Assembly (NCBI GenBank): GCA_020853575.1
Contig: JADYYP010000010.1
Span: 1 to 64,000, forward strand
Direction of reading: 5' to 3'
Source of the DNA: Planctomycetota bacterium
Lineage (GTDB): Bacteria > Planctomycetota > UBA1135 > GCA-002686595
DNA: 64,000 nt
The first letter of the stretch is position 1. Every line of letters begins with the position of its first letter. This document shows positions 53,605 to 63,836 of this stretch, piece after piece. Below the pieces are notes generated by a model that saw only the letters and a program-made list of their open reading frames with translations, ran no database searches and was not told where the DNA came from. A program made the position numbers and the translations under genes.

Positions 53605-54735
53605 TCAATACGACTGATATTCGGGGTGCGTGACGATGGCGTAGAGCACGGTTTGCGGGCGGCACTCTGCGTCGCGGAAAGTCGACACGAAGCTCTCGAG
53701 CTCGCGCGCCGAGGGCTCGCGGCCGAGCAGGCTGCGGAAACGCTCGGCGATCCAGCCCGACGGCTCTGGAATCGCGTCGCGCTCCGGCAATGCGACCTGC
53801 CCCGAGTCGATCAACACGCGCGCGAACACCGAGCGCAAGGGCGCCGCATCGGACAGCCCGTCGAGCGCGCTGCGCAGCCGGCGCGCCTCCTCGTCGCTCG
53901 GGAGGCGCCCGAGCAAGTCGACGTACAGTGCCCGCACCCACAGTCGATTCGGCGCTTCACGCTTGGACGCGACGCGCGCGTCCCAGGCCGGGGCGAGCAG
54001 CCATTCCCGGACGATGCCGCGGAACTCGAAGGCGTCTCGCTGGAGGCGCCGCACCCAATCCGCCAACGCCTTGCGCTCGGGTTCCGCGCGCAAGATGCGA
54101 CGGTACTCGCGCTCGATCAAGGTCTCGGCGAACGAGCGGTCGGCGACGGCGATCGACAGGATGTCGGACTGAGAGGATCCCGTGCGACCGAGGAACGTCC
54201 CCGCGCGGCCGTCGTAGATCGCTTTTCCGACCTCGAGCTCGCGCGGGTTCTTCTGGACCCGCAGCCCGTTGAGCTGCTCCATGACGACCGTGACGAAGGT
54301 GTCGGCACCGGGGTTGCGCTGGTCGAAGCTCGGGCTGAGCGCGATGCGATGGATCGCGTCGCGCACGTCGAGCTTGCCTTGCGCCAGGAGCTCTGGCAGC
54401 GCCTCGACGCGCGACGACTCCGGGCGGAAGTTGTCGATCAACAGGAAGTAGAAGAGCTGCTCTTCGAGCCAGTGTCGCCAGCACTCCGGCGAGCCCAGGG
54501 CTTGGTCCACGAACTCGTGACGGGCAACGCCGGTCCACCGGAGCCGCTCGGACTCGAAGGGCGGCCGACCGTATAGGTCGAGCGTCGCCGCGCGCAGCGA
54601 CGCGGCATCGAGCGCGCGCGCCGGCTGAGCCTGCGTCACGTCGTCTTGCGCTCGTGCCATCCCCGGAAGCCCCACCAGTGCTGCGGTGAGATTCAGGACG
54701 AGGAGGAGCGCGCCGCTCCTGCAACCCGCTGCCAT
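53605..54735 (-). CDS. DUF1549-like secreted protein
   Basis: The 376-residue protein begins with a signal peptide (SGALLLVLNLTAALVGLPGMARA). Two segments show the DUF1549 pattern R..(Y/L).D L.GR.P...E...(F/L): LRAATLDLYGRPPFESERLR near the start and RLWVRALYVDLLGRLPSDEE later. The ending SGWIAERFRSLLGREPSARE...ECRPQTVLYAIVTHPEYQ is like the DUF1553 end where 'T(H/S)PEY' recurs. These planctomycete families are linked to polysaccharide or surface processes without a proven reaction. First gene of the operon with the DUF1501-like and decahaem/EF-hand genes. Confidence 0.72.
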   Translation of the reverse strand: MAAGCRSGALLLVLNLTAALVGLPGMARAQDDVTQAQPARALDAASLRAATLDLYGRPPFESERLRWTGVARHEFVDQALGSPECWRHWLEEQLFYFLLIDNFRPESSRVEALPELLAQGKLDVRDAIHRIALSPSFDQRNPGADTFVTVVMEQLNGLRVQKNPRELEVGKAIYDGRAGTFLGRTGSSQSDILSIAVADRSFAETLIEREYRRILRAEPERKALADWVRRLQRDAFEFRGIVREWLLAPAWDARVASKREAPNRLWVRALYVDLLGRLPSDEEARRLRSALDGLSDAAPLRSVFARVLIDSGQVALPERDAIPEPSGWIAERFRSLLGREPSARELESFVSTFRDAECRPQTVLYAIVTHPEYQSY

Positions 54736-54755
54736 ACGGCGATTCTAGCCCGCAC

Positions 54756-57416
54756 GTGCGGGGACCACTACGAATTGCGCACTTGGATGAAACCGCAGCG
54801 CGTGGACCGGACACGCACCGTGCGTCATCCTGTCCGCACGGCTCGCGCACACCGGCCTCGCACGCCCACGCAGTCCTCTTGAGCTCAACCCACGACTGGT
54901 CTCCCGGCAGGGCCGTGCTGCAGGCCCTGCTCGCCGCTGGCGTGTACGTCGCGTTCGCGCGCTTGGCCGCGTCCCTGACCTTGCCCACGACGTTCGCGTC
55001 CGCTTTTTGGCCCGCGGCTGGTTGGGCGCTGTTCGCGGCCTGGAGGTTCGGACGCGCGGGACTGCTCGGAGTCGCGCTGGGAACGCTGATCACGTTGATC
55101 TGGCACGGCAGCGACGCCGACGGCTGGGACGGTGCGCTCAGATTGGGCCGACTGGGGCTGTGGATCTCGGTCGGAACAACCTTGCAGGCCTGGCTCGGCG
55201 CACATTGGACGCGTGCGACGCTGGTCTCGCGGCCGCCGCTGTCGCGACCGTCGGAGGTCCTGCGCTTCGTGGCCGCGATGGCCCTGACGTGCGCGACGAG
55301 CGCCACGATCGCGATCTCGGGCACGGCGCTCTCGCGCGGCGCAGGGCTGGGCAGCGCGTGGAACTCGTGGACCACCTGGTACCTGGGCGATTTGATGGGA
55401 GTGCTGACGCTCGCGCCAGCGCTGCTGCGGTTCGGTGCGCCGCAGCGGCCGCGGCTGGCGCGCCAGCTGCGCGTCGACCTGCTCGGCGCCGCAATGGTCG
55501 TGTCGCTGATGATCGGAGTGAGCGTGCTGTGGCCCGCGGAACTGGACACCGCGCTGCACATCGCGCAGGTGCTGTTCGTGCCCACCTTGCTGTGGGTCGC
55601 GCTGCGCGCCGGCCAAGCGGGAGTCGCGCTGATACTCCCCGTGGCCTCGCTGGTTGGATACGCGGCGCTCGCGCTGCGCATCGACGACGTGGCCCTGCAC
55701 GCGACACGCGAACCGTTGCTGCTGCAACTGTTCCTGGGCGTGCTCGGCGTGGCCGGCTTGGTGCTCGCAGCCGCGCTCGAGGAACGTTCGGAGGCGCGCT
55801 CGGCGCTGGCCGCGGCCCGCGACGCGCTGGAGCTTCGTGTGGCGGAGCGCACGGCGGATCTCGAGAGCGCCAACCGCGCGCTGCAGGTCGAGATCCAAGA
55901 TCGCATTCGAGCCGAGGAGGCACGACGCGCGAGCGAGGCGCGCCTGAGTGCCACCGTCGAGCATTTACCGTTCGACTTCTGGGTGTGGGACCGCGATGGC
56001 CGCTGCGTGATGCAGAACCGGGTCTCCGTCGCGCGTTGGGGCGCGGTGGTCGGCAAGCATGTCGACGAGTTGAACCTCGACCAGCGCGTCCGGGAGCGCT
56101 GGGGCGAGCACCACAGGAAGGCGCTCGCGGGCCAGGTGGTGGTCGACTCGAACGAGATCCAAGTCGAAGGTCGCCTGCGCAGCTACGAGAGCGTCGTCGC
56201 GCCTGTCTCCGACGGCGGCGCGATCAGTGGTGTGCTCGGATTCAACCTCGACGTGAGTGAGCGCCGAGAGCTGGAGACGCAGCTCTTGCACGCGCAGAAG
56301 ATGGACAGCATCGGACGCTTGGCCGGTGGCGTCGCGCACGACTTCAACAACCTGCTGACCGCGATCATGGGCTACGCCGAGATCGCGCTGCGCAAGCTCG
56401 GCCCCGAACACGAGGAAACGACCGACCTGATGGAGATCCGGCGCGCCGCACAGCGCGCGGCCGAGCTCACGCGGCAGTTGTTGGTGTTCTCCCGGCCACA
56501 CGCGGCGCGCCCGCGGGTGCTCGAGGTCGACTCACTGGTGCGTTCCGTGCAACGCTTGCTGAGGCGCGTGATCGGCGAGCACATCGAGCTCGAGGTGCAA
56601 CTCGGGTCGAACGCCGCCACGGTCTTCGCGGACGCGAGCCAGCTCGAACAGGTGCTGGTCAATCTGGCGGTCAACGCGCGGGACGCCATGCCTGGCGGCG
56701 GCCGCCTGCGCATCGCGACGTCGACCGAAACGCGCGGCGCACCCGCCCATTCTCGGCATGTTCAGATCGAAGTCAGCGACACGGGCAGCGGGATTCCCGC
56801 GCAGCATCTCGAGCGCATCTTCGAGCCGTTCTTCACGACCAAGGAGGAAGGCGCGGGCACCGGATTGGGCCTGGCGACGGCCTATGCGATCGTTCACGGC
56901 GCTGGCGGCGACATTCGCGTGGAAAGCCGCGAGGGTCAGGGCACGACGTTCCGCGTGACACTGCCCGCGAGCGAAAGCACGGCGGAGCCCGCCGCGCCGC
57001 TGCCGCATGCCTACGAAGACCGCGGGCACGAGACCCTGCTGGTCGTCGAGGACGAGTCCCTGGTGCGACGCATCCTCGCCAGCGAGTTGCGCTCCCAGGG
57101 TTACACCGTGCTCGAGGCCGGCGACGGCGAGGAAGGCCTGCGCGCCGCGCGCGAGTTCCACGGCCGAATCGACGCGCTGCTCACCGACCTGGTGATGCCG
57201 CGCATGGGTGGAGCGGACTTGGCGCGCGTGCTTTCCGTCGAGCGTCCGAATCTGCGCGTGCTGTTCGCCTCGGGCTACGCTGCGGAGCTGCGGCGCCAGG
57301 AGCCCGGACCGGGATTCGAGACGGCCTTCCTCGGCAAGCCCTTCGAGCCCACGGACGTGACGCGCAGCCTGCGCGAGTTGCTCGACCGCCGCCCCCAGGC
57401 GCGCACACTGGAGTGA
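54756..57416 (+). CDS. Hybrid sensor histidine kinase: MASE1, PAS, HisKA, HATPase, receiver
   Basis: The product has up to 886 residues. The N-terminal 300 residues or so form a MASE1-like membrane sensor with about eight helices ([35 protein letters not shown]). A coiled-coil linker, a PAS domain ([20 protein letters not shown]), HisKA with [20 protein letters not shown], HATPase_c ([35 protein letters not shown]) and a C-terminal receiver with phospho-acceptor Asp in [13 protein letters not shown] follow. The first 41 residues from the GTG at 54756 look non-coding. The in-frame TTG at 54879 may be the true start. No output domain is present, so phosphate is passed on or the receiver is inhibitory. 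The signal is unknown. Confidence 0.88.
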   Translation: MRGPLRIAHLDETAARGPDTHRASSCPHGSRTPASHAHAVLLSSTHDWSPGRAVLQALLAAGVYVAFARLAASLTLPTTFASAFWPAAGWALFAAWRFGRAGLLGVALGTLITLIWHGSDADGWDGALRLGRLGLWISVGTTLQAWLGAHWTRATLVSRPPLSRPSEVLRFVAAMALTCATSATIAISGTALSRGAGLGSAWNSWTTWYLGDLMGVLTLAPALLRFGAPQRPRLARQLRVDLLGAAMVVSLMIGVSVLWPAELDTALHIAQVLFVPTLLWVALRAGQAGVALILPVASLVGYAALALRIDDVALHATREPLLLQLFLGVLGVAGLVLAAALEERSEARSALAAARDALELRVAERTADLESANRALQVEIQDRIRAEEARRASEARLSATVEHLPFDFWVWDRDGRCVMQNRVSVARWGAVVGKHVDELNLDQRVRERWGEHHRKALAGQVVVDSNEIQVEGRLRSYESVVAPVSDGGAISGVLGFNLDVSERRELETQLLHAQKMDSIGRLAGGVAHDFNNLLTAIMGYAEIALRKLGPEHEETTDLMEIRRAAQRAAELTRQLLVFSRPHAARPRVLEVDSLVRSVQRLLRRVIGEHIELEVQLGSNAATVFADASQLEQVLVNLAVNARDAMPGGGRLRIATSTETRGAPAHSRHVQIEVSDTGSGIPAQHLERIFEPFFTTKEEGAGTGLGLATAYAIVHGAGGDIRVESREGQGTTFRVTLPASESTAEPAAPLPHAYEDRGHETLLVVEDESLVRRILASELRSQGYTVLEAGDGEEGLRAAREFHGRIDALLTDLVMPRMGGADLARVLSVERPNLRVLFASGYAAELRRQEPGPGFETAFLGKPFEPTDVTRSLRELLDRRPQARTLE

Positions 57417-57673
57417 GAGCGCGTCCGCGAGCCCGCTCCGAGCAGCCGCCCGCGCCAGCCTCGCGGTCGTGCGCACCGGTGGGACGACGCTCCCGCGCCC
57501 GCGGCGCCCTGCTGGGTTGCGCGACAGCGCTCGACGGCTGCAGCCAGTCGACGCCCGACCACGCGCCCGGCGGCGTCGTGGGCCGTGCTCGCGCCCCGTG
57601 GAACACGAGCGCTCTACGCCACGATCAGCGCTGCTGAGTTGCCAAGCGCCGCTCCGTCTGGCTCCATGCCGCC

Positions 57674-60600
57674 ATGGAGAGTCTTCAGCGCAAGGTCGGC
57701 GGGCTGTACGCAGCGCAGTTCCTCGGCTCGTTCAACGACTACGCCTGGAAGATGATCGTCACGCTGCTCCTGCAGCGTGGACTCGTCGGCCCCGACGCGG
57801 CGACCGAGGCCCAAGCGAGGGCCACGCTCGTGACGCTGTGGTTCCTGTTGCCGCTGACCCTCGGAGCGCTGCCCTCGATCTCGATCTGCGATCGCTTCAG
57901 CAAGCGCAGCGTCATCGTCGCCACGAAGTGGGCCGAATTCGCGCTGATGGCGGCGGCCACGCTCTCGTTGTGGTTCGAGCCGAGCGGCGGCTCGGTCGCA
58001 CTGCTGCTCGTGGCTGCCATGGGCGTGCAGAGCGCGCTGTTCTCGCCCGCGAAGTACGGCATCCTCCCGCAGCTCGTGCCCCACGACGAGCTCTCGCGAG
58101 CCAACGGCTGGATCGAGCTCGCCACCTTCGTGGCAATCGTGGGAGGACTGGCCGTCGGTCCGCCGTTGCTCGAACTCTCGGGGACGAACACGTGGATCGC
58201 TGGAGCCGTGCTGTGCGCGCTCGGCGCCTTGGGACTCGTGGCTGCACTGCGCATCCCGCGGGTTCCGGCGGCCGCGGCGAATGCGAACGTGCGCGAGCTC
58301 ACGCGCGACGCCGCCGGTGCGATCGCTTCCGATCGAGTTCTGCGCCTGGCGATCGTGGGCAACGCGCTGTTCATGGGAGTCGCCAGCCTGTTGATGCAGA
58401 ACCTGCAAGTCTACGGGAAGGTCGATCTCGCGCTCGCGGAGCGCTGGGTCGGCGTTCCATTGGCAACACTCTCGATCGGGATCGGTGCGGGCTCGGTGCT
58501 CGCGGGTCGTTGGTCGGCGCGCAAGGTGGAGCTCGGACTGCTGCCGCTGGGCTCGCTGATGCTCGCCAGCTCGATCTTGCTGTTCGGGCTGTGGTTGCCG
58601 GGTTTCGGCGCGACGCTGGCGATGATGGCAGTGCTCGGCGTCGCCGGCGGCCTGCTGCTCGTTCCGCTCAACGCGCTGATCCAATGGCGCGCCCCAGCGC
58701 AGCGCCGCGGCGCGGTGATCTCACTGGCCAACTTCCTGGTGTACGCGGCCTCCCTCGCGGGCGGCTTGCTCGCGGGTTGGCTCGCGGGTCTCGGGTTCGG
58801 CCCGCGCGGAGTGTTCCTGGTCAGCGACGCCGTGGTGGTGCTCGGCGCAGGCTGGGCGCTGTGGCTCGTGCCGCAGGCGCTGGTGCGCTTCGTGTTGGTG
58901 CTGGCGACACACTCGTTCTACCGCCTGACCGTGCGCGGAGCCCAAAACGTCCCCGCGCAGGGTGGCTGCTTGCTCGTCCCCAACCACGTGTCGTTCGCCG
59001 ACGGCCTGTTCGTGATCGCGAGCGTCGACCGGCCCGTGCGCTTCTTGGTCGACGCACCGTTCTTCGAGAAGCCGTTGGTCGGACGACTGCTGCGTTGGAT
59101 CGACGCGATTCCGATCTCGTCCACCGGAGGTCCGCGCGTGATCCTGCGTGCACTGCGCGCGGCCGGCGACTACCTCGATCAAGGCCACGTGGTGTGCATC
59201 TTCGCCGAAGGCCAGATCACTCGCACCGGGATGTTGCTGCCGTTTCGTCGCGGGCTCGAACGCATCGTCAAGGGGCGCAGCGCTCCGATCGTCCCGCTGT
59301 ATCTCGAAGGCGTGTGGGGCTCGGTGTTCAGCTTCGAAGGTGGGCGCTTCGTGTGGAAACGTCCCAAGCGTATCCCCTACCCGGTCAGCGTCTCGTTTGG
59401 CGCTCCCATCGCGTCGGGCACTCCGATCCACTGCGTCAGACGCGCGGTGCAGTTGCTCGGCCAAGAGGCCTGGCGCGCGCGCTTTGCGCGTGGGGAGCCG
59501 CTGCACCGCACGTTCGTGCGCCGCGCGCGAGCGAAGCCGCTGCGCCTGCTGTTCGCCGATGCAACTCGCCCCAAGGTCTCGCGAGTGCGCGCGCTCGCCG
59601 GGGCGATCGCGCTGGGTCGCGCGCTGAGAAAGCGCTGGGCGGATCAGACGCACGTCGGGATCTTGTTGCCGCCGTCGGTGGGCGGCGCGCTGGTCAATCT
59701 CGCGGCCTCTTTCGCCGGTCGCACGACGGTCAATCTCAACTACACCGCCGGGGCAGCGGGCATGAGCTCGGCAGCCGCGCAGGCACGGTTGCGAACCGTG
59801 GTGACGAGCAGGGCGTTCTTGGAGCGAGCCAAGCTCGAGCTCCCGCCGGGCGTCGAGCCGATTTGGATCGACGAGCTCAGCGCGCGCCTCGGTTTCGCCG
59901 CTCGCTGGAGCGCGCTCGCGGCCGCGTGGCTCGCTCCGACGCGTTGGATCGAACGCTCATGCGGAGCCGAACGTCCGATCGGGGCCGAGGACATCGTCAC
60001 GGTGATCTTCTCCAGCGGTTCGACCGGTGAGCCCAAGGGCGTGATGCTGTCCCACTCCAACGTTGCCTCGAATTGCGCCGCGCTGGAGCAGATCTTCCAC
60101 GTCGGTCCACGCGAGAAAGTGCTCGGAATCCTGCCCTTCTTCCACTCGTTCGGATTCACCGCCACGATCTGGTTCCCGGCGACGAGCGGCTTGGGCGCCG
60201 TGTTCCATCCCAGCCCGATCGACGCGCCCGCGATCGGAGCGCTCGTCGAGCGCCATTCGATCTCGTTCTTGTTGGCCACTCCGACGCTGCTCTCGATCTA
60301 CGTTCGACGCATTGCGCCGGCGCAGTTCGGATCGCTGCGCTTGGTGCTCGCCGGTGCCGAGAAACTGCCCGAACGACTGGTGCACGCGTTCGAAGACCAG
60401 TTCGGCATCCGGCCGCTCGAAGGCTACGGAACGACCGAGTGCGCGCCGGTGGTCGCGGCGAGTCAACTCGACTTCCGCGCCGCGGGCTTCTATCAGCCTG
60501 GGTGGCGCCGCGGCTTCGTGGGGCAGCCGCTCCCTGGAATCGTGTGCCGCGTCGTCGATCCGGAGAGCTTCGAGGAGCTCCCGCCGAATGCGCCCGGCAT

Positions 60601-61072
60601 GCTCCTGGTGCGGGGACCGAACGTGATGAAGGGCTACTTGGGACGGCCCGATCTGACCGAGAAGGCGCTGCGCGACGGCTGGTACGTGACCGGAGACATC
60701 GCGCTGCTCGACGAGGACGGGTTCCTGCGGATCACCGACCGCCTGTCGCGCTTCTCCAAGATCGGCGGCGAGATGGTGCCGCACGGTCGCGTCGAGGAAG
60801 AGCTGCACAAAGCAGCAAGCGTGCAGAACCAGGTGTTCGTCGTGACGGCCGTGCCCGACGAGAAGAAGGGCGAGCGGCTTGCGGTCGTCACGACGCTCGA
60901 CGCACGCGAGATCCCCGCGTTGCTCGAGAGGCTCTCGCATTCCGGGCTGCCCAACCTGTTCCTGCCGCGCGCCGACGCATTCGTGCACGTCTCGGCCATC
61001 CCGGTCCTCGGAACCGGCAAGGTCGACCTGCGCGCGGTCAAGGAGCTCGCGCTGACGCACGTGTCGCGGTGA
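57674..61072 (+). CDS. MFS transporter - PlsC acyltransferase - acyl-ACP/CoA ligase fusion (LplT-Aas type)
   Basis: The 1132-residue fusion has three parts. Residues 1-410 or so are a 12-helix MFS transporter like LplT (AAQFLGSFNDYAWKM, GVQSALFSPAKYGILPQL). Residues 420-620 or so are a PlsC acyltransferase with the HX4D motif in NHVSFADG and FAEGQITRTG. Residues 640-1132 or so are an AMP-forming acyl ligase (VIFSSGSTGEPKGVMLSHSN, EGYGTTECAPV, GWYVTGDIALLDEDGFL, RLSRFSKIGGEM). In E. coli LplT and Aas are separate and together flip and re-acylate lysophospholipids. Here transport, activation and acyl transfer are on one chain. It is a single gene. Confidence 0.92.
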   Translation: MESLQRKVGGLYAAQFLGSFNDYAWKMIVTLLLQRGLVGPDAATEAQARATLVTLWFLLPLTLGALPSISICDRFSKRSVIVATKWAEFALMAAATLSLWFEPSGGSVALLLVAAMGVQSALFSPAKYGILPQLVPHDELSRANGWIELATFVAIVGGLAVGPPLLELSGTNTWIAGAVLCALGALGLVAALRIPRVPAAAANANVRELTRDAAGAIASDRVLRLAIVGNALFMGVASLLMQNLQVYGKVDLALAERWVGVPLATLSIGIGAGSVLAGRWSARKVELGLLPLGSLMLASSILLFGLWLPGFGATLAMMAVLGVAGGLLLVPLNALIQWRAPAQRRGAVISLANFLVYAASLAGGLLAGWLAGLGFGPRGVFLVSDAVVVLGAGWALWLVPQALVRFVLVLATHSFYRLTVRGAQNVPAQGGCLLVPNHVSFADGLFVIASVDRPVRFLVDAPFFEKPLVGRLLRWIDAIPISSTGGPRVILRALRAAGDYLDQGHVVCIFAEGQITRTGMLLPFRRGLERIVKGRSAPIVPLYLEGVWGSVFSFEGGRFVWKRPKRIPYPVSVSFGAPIASGTPIHCVRRAVQLLGQEAWRARFARGEPLHRTFVRRARAKPLRLLFADATRPKVSRVRALAGAIALGRALRKRWADQTHVGILLPPSVGGALVNLAASFAGRTTVNLNYTAGAAGMSSAAAQARLRTVVTSRAFLERAKLELPPGVEPIWIDELSARLGFAARWSALAAAWLAPTRWIERSCGAERPIGAEDIVTVIFSSGSTGEPKGVMLSHSNVASNCAALEQIFHVGPREKVLGILPFFHSFGFTATIWFPATSGLGAVFHPSPIDAPAIGALVERHSISFLLATPTLLSIYVRRIAPAQFGSLRLVLAGAEKLPERLVHAFEDQFGIRPLEGYGTTECAPVVAASQLDFRAAGFYQPGWRRGFVGQPLPGIVCRVVDPESFEELPPNAPGMLLVRGPNVMKGYLGRPDLTEKALRDGWYVTGDIALLDEDGFLRITDRLSRFSKIGGEMVPHGRVEEELHKAASVQNQVFVVTAVPDEKKGERLAVVTTLDAREIPALLERLSHSGLPNLFLPRADAFVHVSAIPVLGTGKVDLRAVKELALTHVSR

Positions 61073-61091
61073 AGGATCGTTCGCTCCTCGC

Positions 61092-63836
61092 TCACTTGGA
61101 CTTGGGCTTCGGTTGCGTGTGATGCGCACCACCGTGCCCGTGCCCGTGCCCATGCTCGTCGTCCTCGTCGTGCTCGTCGTCCGCGCCATCCGCGTCGCCC
61201 CAGGGCCCGCCCGCGCCGTGGGCAGAGCACGGCGGGCGTGCGGGCACTTGGATCGTCGCGCTGGCGAGCGCGGCGTTTCCGGCTCGATCCGCGGCTCGAA
61301 CCTCGACCGTGTACACGCGTCCCCGGCCGAACAGCGAGCGCTCGGCGCGCACGGGCACGAGCGCAGAGAATGCGCCGGTTCGCGGGTCGAGCTCGAAGGC
61401 CGAGGTGACGTCAACGGGTGCGCTGAATCCGTCTCGACCCGCGACGTCTCCGCGCGTGCAGCCGTCCCCGAGCCCGAGCGCGTCGTCGGGTTCGCTCGAG
61501 CGCACTCGCACCGAAAGTGTGTCTTCGGCGATTGCGCAGTCATCTGAGAGCACGACCGTGATCCGCACCGGAACGAGTTGGTGGCGCGGCGGCCACAGCC
61601 GCGCCGTGTCGACCGAACAGGCGAGCCGCGGGGCGGAGTTGTCGGCTTGCACGGTCACCTCGACCGAGCTCGAGCTCGTTCCACCGCGACCATCGCTCAC
61701 GCTCGCGATCACGCGGCTCGTTCCCAGCGGGAAGTGCCCGCCCGTGACCGCGGCATCGGCATCGTCGAGCGCGATGCGCGGATCCAGCACGTCCCAGTGG
61801 ATCGCGAGTCCGCTCGGGTCGTCGGGATCACTGGCGGTGCAGGCGAGCTCGACCCGGGCACCGTCTGGTCCCGCGCAGTCGACCAGCACCGGCGCGTGGA
61901 TTTGGACGTTCGGTCGGCGATTCACTTCGGCGATGACGAGCTCGCAGCTCGACGCAGCTCCATCCGTGTCACGGAAGCTGACGACGACGTGGCGCGCCGA
62001 CCCGAGGTCGTCGTCCGCGCCGGGCGTCCACGAGAAGGTCGCGACGAGCGGCTGCATTCCGGCCGTGGGCGAGAGCACGGCACCCTGGGGCAGTCCTTCG
62101 ACTTCGACCGTCAGCTGGTCGCCGTCCGGGTCCTCGCCGACGAACGTGGCGTGAATCGTCTCGCCTTCGGTGACGATGAACTCCCCTGGAGTGCTCTGCA
62201 CGAAGCGCGCGGAGGCTTCGCTGGTGTCGAGCGAGCACGTCGGCGGCACGTTGGATGTCGGCGATGAGATCGTCAGCGAGTCGATCAACAAGCCGCTCGT
62301 GAGATGCGCGTCGCGCACGTCGAGCACGGCAAGCCCGAGAGTCAATGTGCCGCTGTTTTGGACGCTGTACTCGAATGTCTCCCAGGGAGTGGCCGCCTGG
62401 AAGAAGGGCCCGCTCTGCGCCATCATCCGCGGTGAGAACGTGTCCGCGAGCAGACGTACGCCCGCGGAGCCCAGCGAGATCAGCGCGAAATCGTCCGAGA
62501 GCGCGTCTTGGATGCCCTCGCTGGTCAGGAATCTCCAGCGGAACGAGAGGCGATCGCCCGCGCGCACGTCGAACGTGCGGCGCAAGGCTGATCCTTCGAC
62601 CAACGGACTGGGCGCGATCGCCGTGATGGACGCGAGCGGTACCCCGAGGAAGCTCGCGACCGCGGCAGGAGCCAAGGCCGTGGCCCCCATGTTGGGCTGA
62701 GCGACGTCGAGCTCCAGGTTCGCATCGAGGAAGTCCGTGGCGATCAACGTGGCGCGCTTCCCGGAGAAGGCGGGCACGGCGCTGGAACTCGTGAACGAGC
62801 GAGCTTCGCCGAGCACCATCCAGTCCGCGCTCAATCCGAGCTCGAAATCCTCGACCAGGACGTCGTTGGCGTCGCACGGATCGCCGACTCCGTCGCCGTC
62901 GCGGTCGGACTGGTCGGCGTTGGGGAAGCGCGCGCAGGAATCGCATGCGTCACCGACCCCGTCACCGTCGGAATCGGACTGCAGGGGATCCGCGGTACAG
63001 GGACACGAGTCGAGGCCGTCGTCGATGCCATCTCCGTCGCGGTCGAGAACCGTCGCCTCGAGGCGCAGGTTGTCGAGGTGGAAGGCATGCGTCGACGGAC
63101 CAACGCCTTCGACGAGCACGAGTTGGAACGGCGTGGCGCTCTCCAACCCGACGAACATCCATCCGCTGCCCGGCGCCGCGATGCCGCGTGGGGCTTCGAG
63201 CAGCGCGCCGCCGCATGAGCTGAACAGCGAGACCTGCAGGTCGTCGCTCACGGCCAGGCTGCGCACCTCGAATCCCACGCGAGTCATGGGCTGTGCGAAG
63301 CGCAGCTCGAGCGCGGTCCACTTGCCACCGAGCGCCGGCGCGATGTCGTTGCGCAAGACTCGCGGGCGCGCCGGTCCGAACGGTCGCGCAAGCGTATCGT
63401 TGAGAGTGCCAGCGCCCGCGCGGTTGCCGAGCCGCAGCGTGAGGCCACGTACCTCGTACTGGAGGGCGACGGGAGCGACAGCATCCTCGAAGTCGAACAG
63501 CGTTGAGGCGGGGCCGAAGCGCGACGGCGCGTCGAGCAACGTGACCTGCGCCTGTGCTTCGCTCGCGAGCCCAAGCACGACCGCGAGCGCGGCCCGCAGC
63601 ACGGACGGACCGGGCCTCGGTCGAGCGCTGCGCGTTCTTCGAGTGAGAGCACGCCCCACTGGCCACGCTTCGAGCCAGAGACCGAGAGGCGACGGCGGAG
63701 CGCAGGATCGCGCTGCGAGGACGGCATCGTGCAATGTCGGGAGCGAAGCCGCGGCCCGCAACCGCGGCCGGTCGACGCCAGCAGGACTCTGGGGACTTGC
63801 CCCACGGCGGGCTGCGCTCGAATCACCGACTTGCAT
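61092..63836 (-). CDS. Large secreted protein with thrombospondin type 3 repeats and His/Asp-rich tail
   Basis: The 914-residue product starts at ATG 63836, which has a perfect AGGAGG site 8 nt upstream. The hydrophobic signal (LRAALAVVLGLASEAQA) comes only after about 80 residues, so the N-region is unusually long. Next come a beta-sandwich, a run of thrombospondin type 3 calcium repeats (DRDGDGIDDGLDSCP, DSDGDGVGDACDSC, DRDGDGVGDPCD), another beta domain, and several Ig/cadherin-like domains (NVPPTCSLD, NRRPNVQIHAP, DNSAPRLACSVD). The tail is Asp/Glu/His-rich (DDEHDEDDEHGHGHGHGGAHH) and may bind metal. Probably cell-surface or extracellular; function unknown. Confidence 0.78.
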   Translation of the reverse strand: MQVGDSSAARRGASPQSPAGVDRPRLRAAASLPTLHDAVLAARSCAPPSPLGLWLEAWPVGRALTRRTRSARPRPGPSVLRAALAVVLGLASEAQAQVTLLDAPSRFGPASTLFDFEDAVAPVALQYEVRGLTLRLGNRAGAGTLNDTLARPFGPARPRVLRNDIAPALGGKWTALELRFAQPMTRVGFEVRSLAVSDDLQVSLFSSCGGALLEAPRGIAAPGSGWMFVGLESATPFQLVLVEGVGPSTHAFHLDNLRLEATVLDRDGDGIDDGLDSCPCTADPLQSDSDGDGVGDACDSCARFPNADQSDRDGDGVGDPCDANDVLVEDFELGLSADWMVLGEARSFTSSSAVPAFSGKRATLIATDFLDANLELDVAQPNMGATALAPAAVASFLGVPLASITAIAPSPLVEGSALRRTFDVRAGDRLSFRWRFLTSEGIQDALSDDFALISLGSAGVRLLADTFSPRMMAQSGPFFQAATPWETFEYSVQNSGTLTLGLAVLDVRDAHLTSGLLIDSLTISSPTSNVPPTCSLDTSEASARFVQSTPGEFIVTEGETIHATFVGEDPDGDQLTVEVEGLPQGAVLSPTAGMQPLVATFSWTPGADDDLGSARHVVVSFRDTDGAASSCELVIAEVNRRPNVQIHAPVLVDCAGPDGARVELACTASDPDDPSGLAIHWDVLDPRIALDDADAAVTGGHFPLGTSRVIASVSDGRGGTSSSSVEVTVQADNSAPRLACSVDTARLWPPRHQLVPVRITVVLSDDCAIAEDTLSVRVRSSEPDDALGLGDGCTRGDVAGRDGFSAPVDVTSAFELDPRTGAFSALVPVRAERSLFGRGRVYTVEVRAADRAGNAALASATIQVPARPPCSAHGAGGPWGDADGADDEHDEDDEHGHGHGHGGAHHTQPKPKSK

